Shown here piece by piece: positions 40,853 to 40,884 of a stretch of DNA of 40,884 nucleotides; position 1 is the stretch's first letter; each line of letters opens with the position of its first letter. The stretch comes from Bacteroidota bacterium. Its GTDB lineage: Bacteria > Bacteroidota > Bacteroidia > Bacteroidales > CAIWKO01. The position numbers and the translations under genes were made by a program. The stretch lies in NCBI GenBank assembly GCA_037133915.1, contig JBAXND010000038.1, forward strand, positions 1-40,884. The letters run 5' to 3'. Under the pieces are notes generated by a model. The model had not been told where the DNA came from. It did not search any database and saw only the letters and a list, made by a program, of their open reading frames with translations.

Positions 40853-40884
40853 ATACAGAATATTATTTTGCAAACCGCAACAAA
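40853..40884 (+). other. Possible 5' leader of an IS transposase gene running out of the window
   Basis: AT-rich stretch containing TATTATTTTG, one base off the -7 consensus spacing, then CAAACCGCAACAAA at the edge. It could be promoter and leader of a plus-strand transposase gene lying to the right. No start codon is inside the window. Confidence 0.3.

Noticed and set aside
1..40884. Composite transposon bounded by the two edge repeats
   Set aside because: The content is housekeeping plus surface genes, flanking bases at the two ends do not match as target duplications, and a simple assembly break at IS copies explains the edges equally well.
1..40884. tRNA, rRNA, riboswitch or other structured RNA genes
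   Set aside because: Spacers were read for cloverleaf arms, CCA-type ends and long conserved structures; none convincing by eye. A covariance-model search would be decisive.

Overview
The window reads as chromosomal DNA of a member of the Bacteroidota, probably an uncultivated gliding or surface-adhesive lineage. The evidence is at least five secreted proteins with C-terminal type IX secretion (T9SS) sorting domains, the FISUMP, CotH/lamin-tail and SprB-like domains typical of that phylum, Bacteroidota-type promoters (TAnnTTTG at -7) and little use of Shine-Dalgarno sites. No rRNA, tRNA, CRISPR array or transposase gene was recognised.

Layout. (1) 1-3.6 kb: an AlkZ-like DNA glycosylase-family gene cut off at the left edge, a FISUMP surface protein, and a 4-oxalocrotonate tautomerase/radical SAM-SPASM pair. 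(2) 3.7-12.3 kb, minus strand: a giant CotH-kinase/lamin-tail T9SS protein, two small exported proteins of unknown role and a 913-residue T9SS protein. (3) 12.9-20.0 kb, plus strand: the housekeeping part, with a DEAD-box RNA helicase, an Rrf2 regulator, xseA-xseB, a DUF1003 membrane protein, and a small membrane protein / PstS-like lipoprotein / TPR protein trio. (4) 20.1-23.7 kb: a lipoprotein fusing AmmeMemoRadiSam proteins B and A, divergent from a B12-binding-type radical SAM protein. (5) 23.7-31.3 kb: a duplicated LamG T9SS protein, divergent from a second CotH/lamin-tail giant followed by a lamin-tail lipoprotein. (6) 31.7-39.3 kb: an OprP-like porin, an S74-chaperone tail-fibre-like protein, an acidic repeat protein and a T9SS type B adhesin. 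(7) 39.4-40.9 kb: a helical hypothetical protein, then non-coding repeats.

The most unusual content is intergenic. Seven or more spacers carry tandem arrays with an exact 7-bp period, in several sequence families (GACTYYY; GTCTTAT; GGTAATA; TTAGTTC). The longest has 23 units. Some arrays fill the whole gap between genes, some touch or supply a stop codon, and some lie where the -33 region of a promoter should be. A separate 10-unit array of 21 bp (3 x 7) and three exact copies of a 17-bp palindromic element add to this. The pattern recalls the heptanucleotide STRR repeats of cyanobacteria, and I know of no description of it in Bacteroidota.

Both window edges carry an almost identical 18-mer (CACTRTTGTCCGRTAAAA, 16/18 identical) in inverted orientation. 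The left copy sits exactly where the AlkZ-like gene is cut. This looks like the two ends of an insertion sequence whose body lies outside the window, so the window may be a contig bounded by IS copies.

Functionally, most of the window is devoted to the cell surface: T9SS cargo, secreted kinase-like proteins, a porin and lipoproteins. Inserted in it is a compact DNA/RNA-maintenance block (helicase, Rrf2, exonuclease VII).
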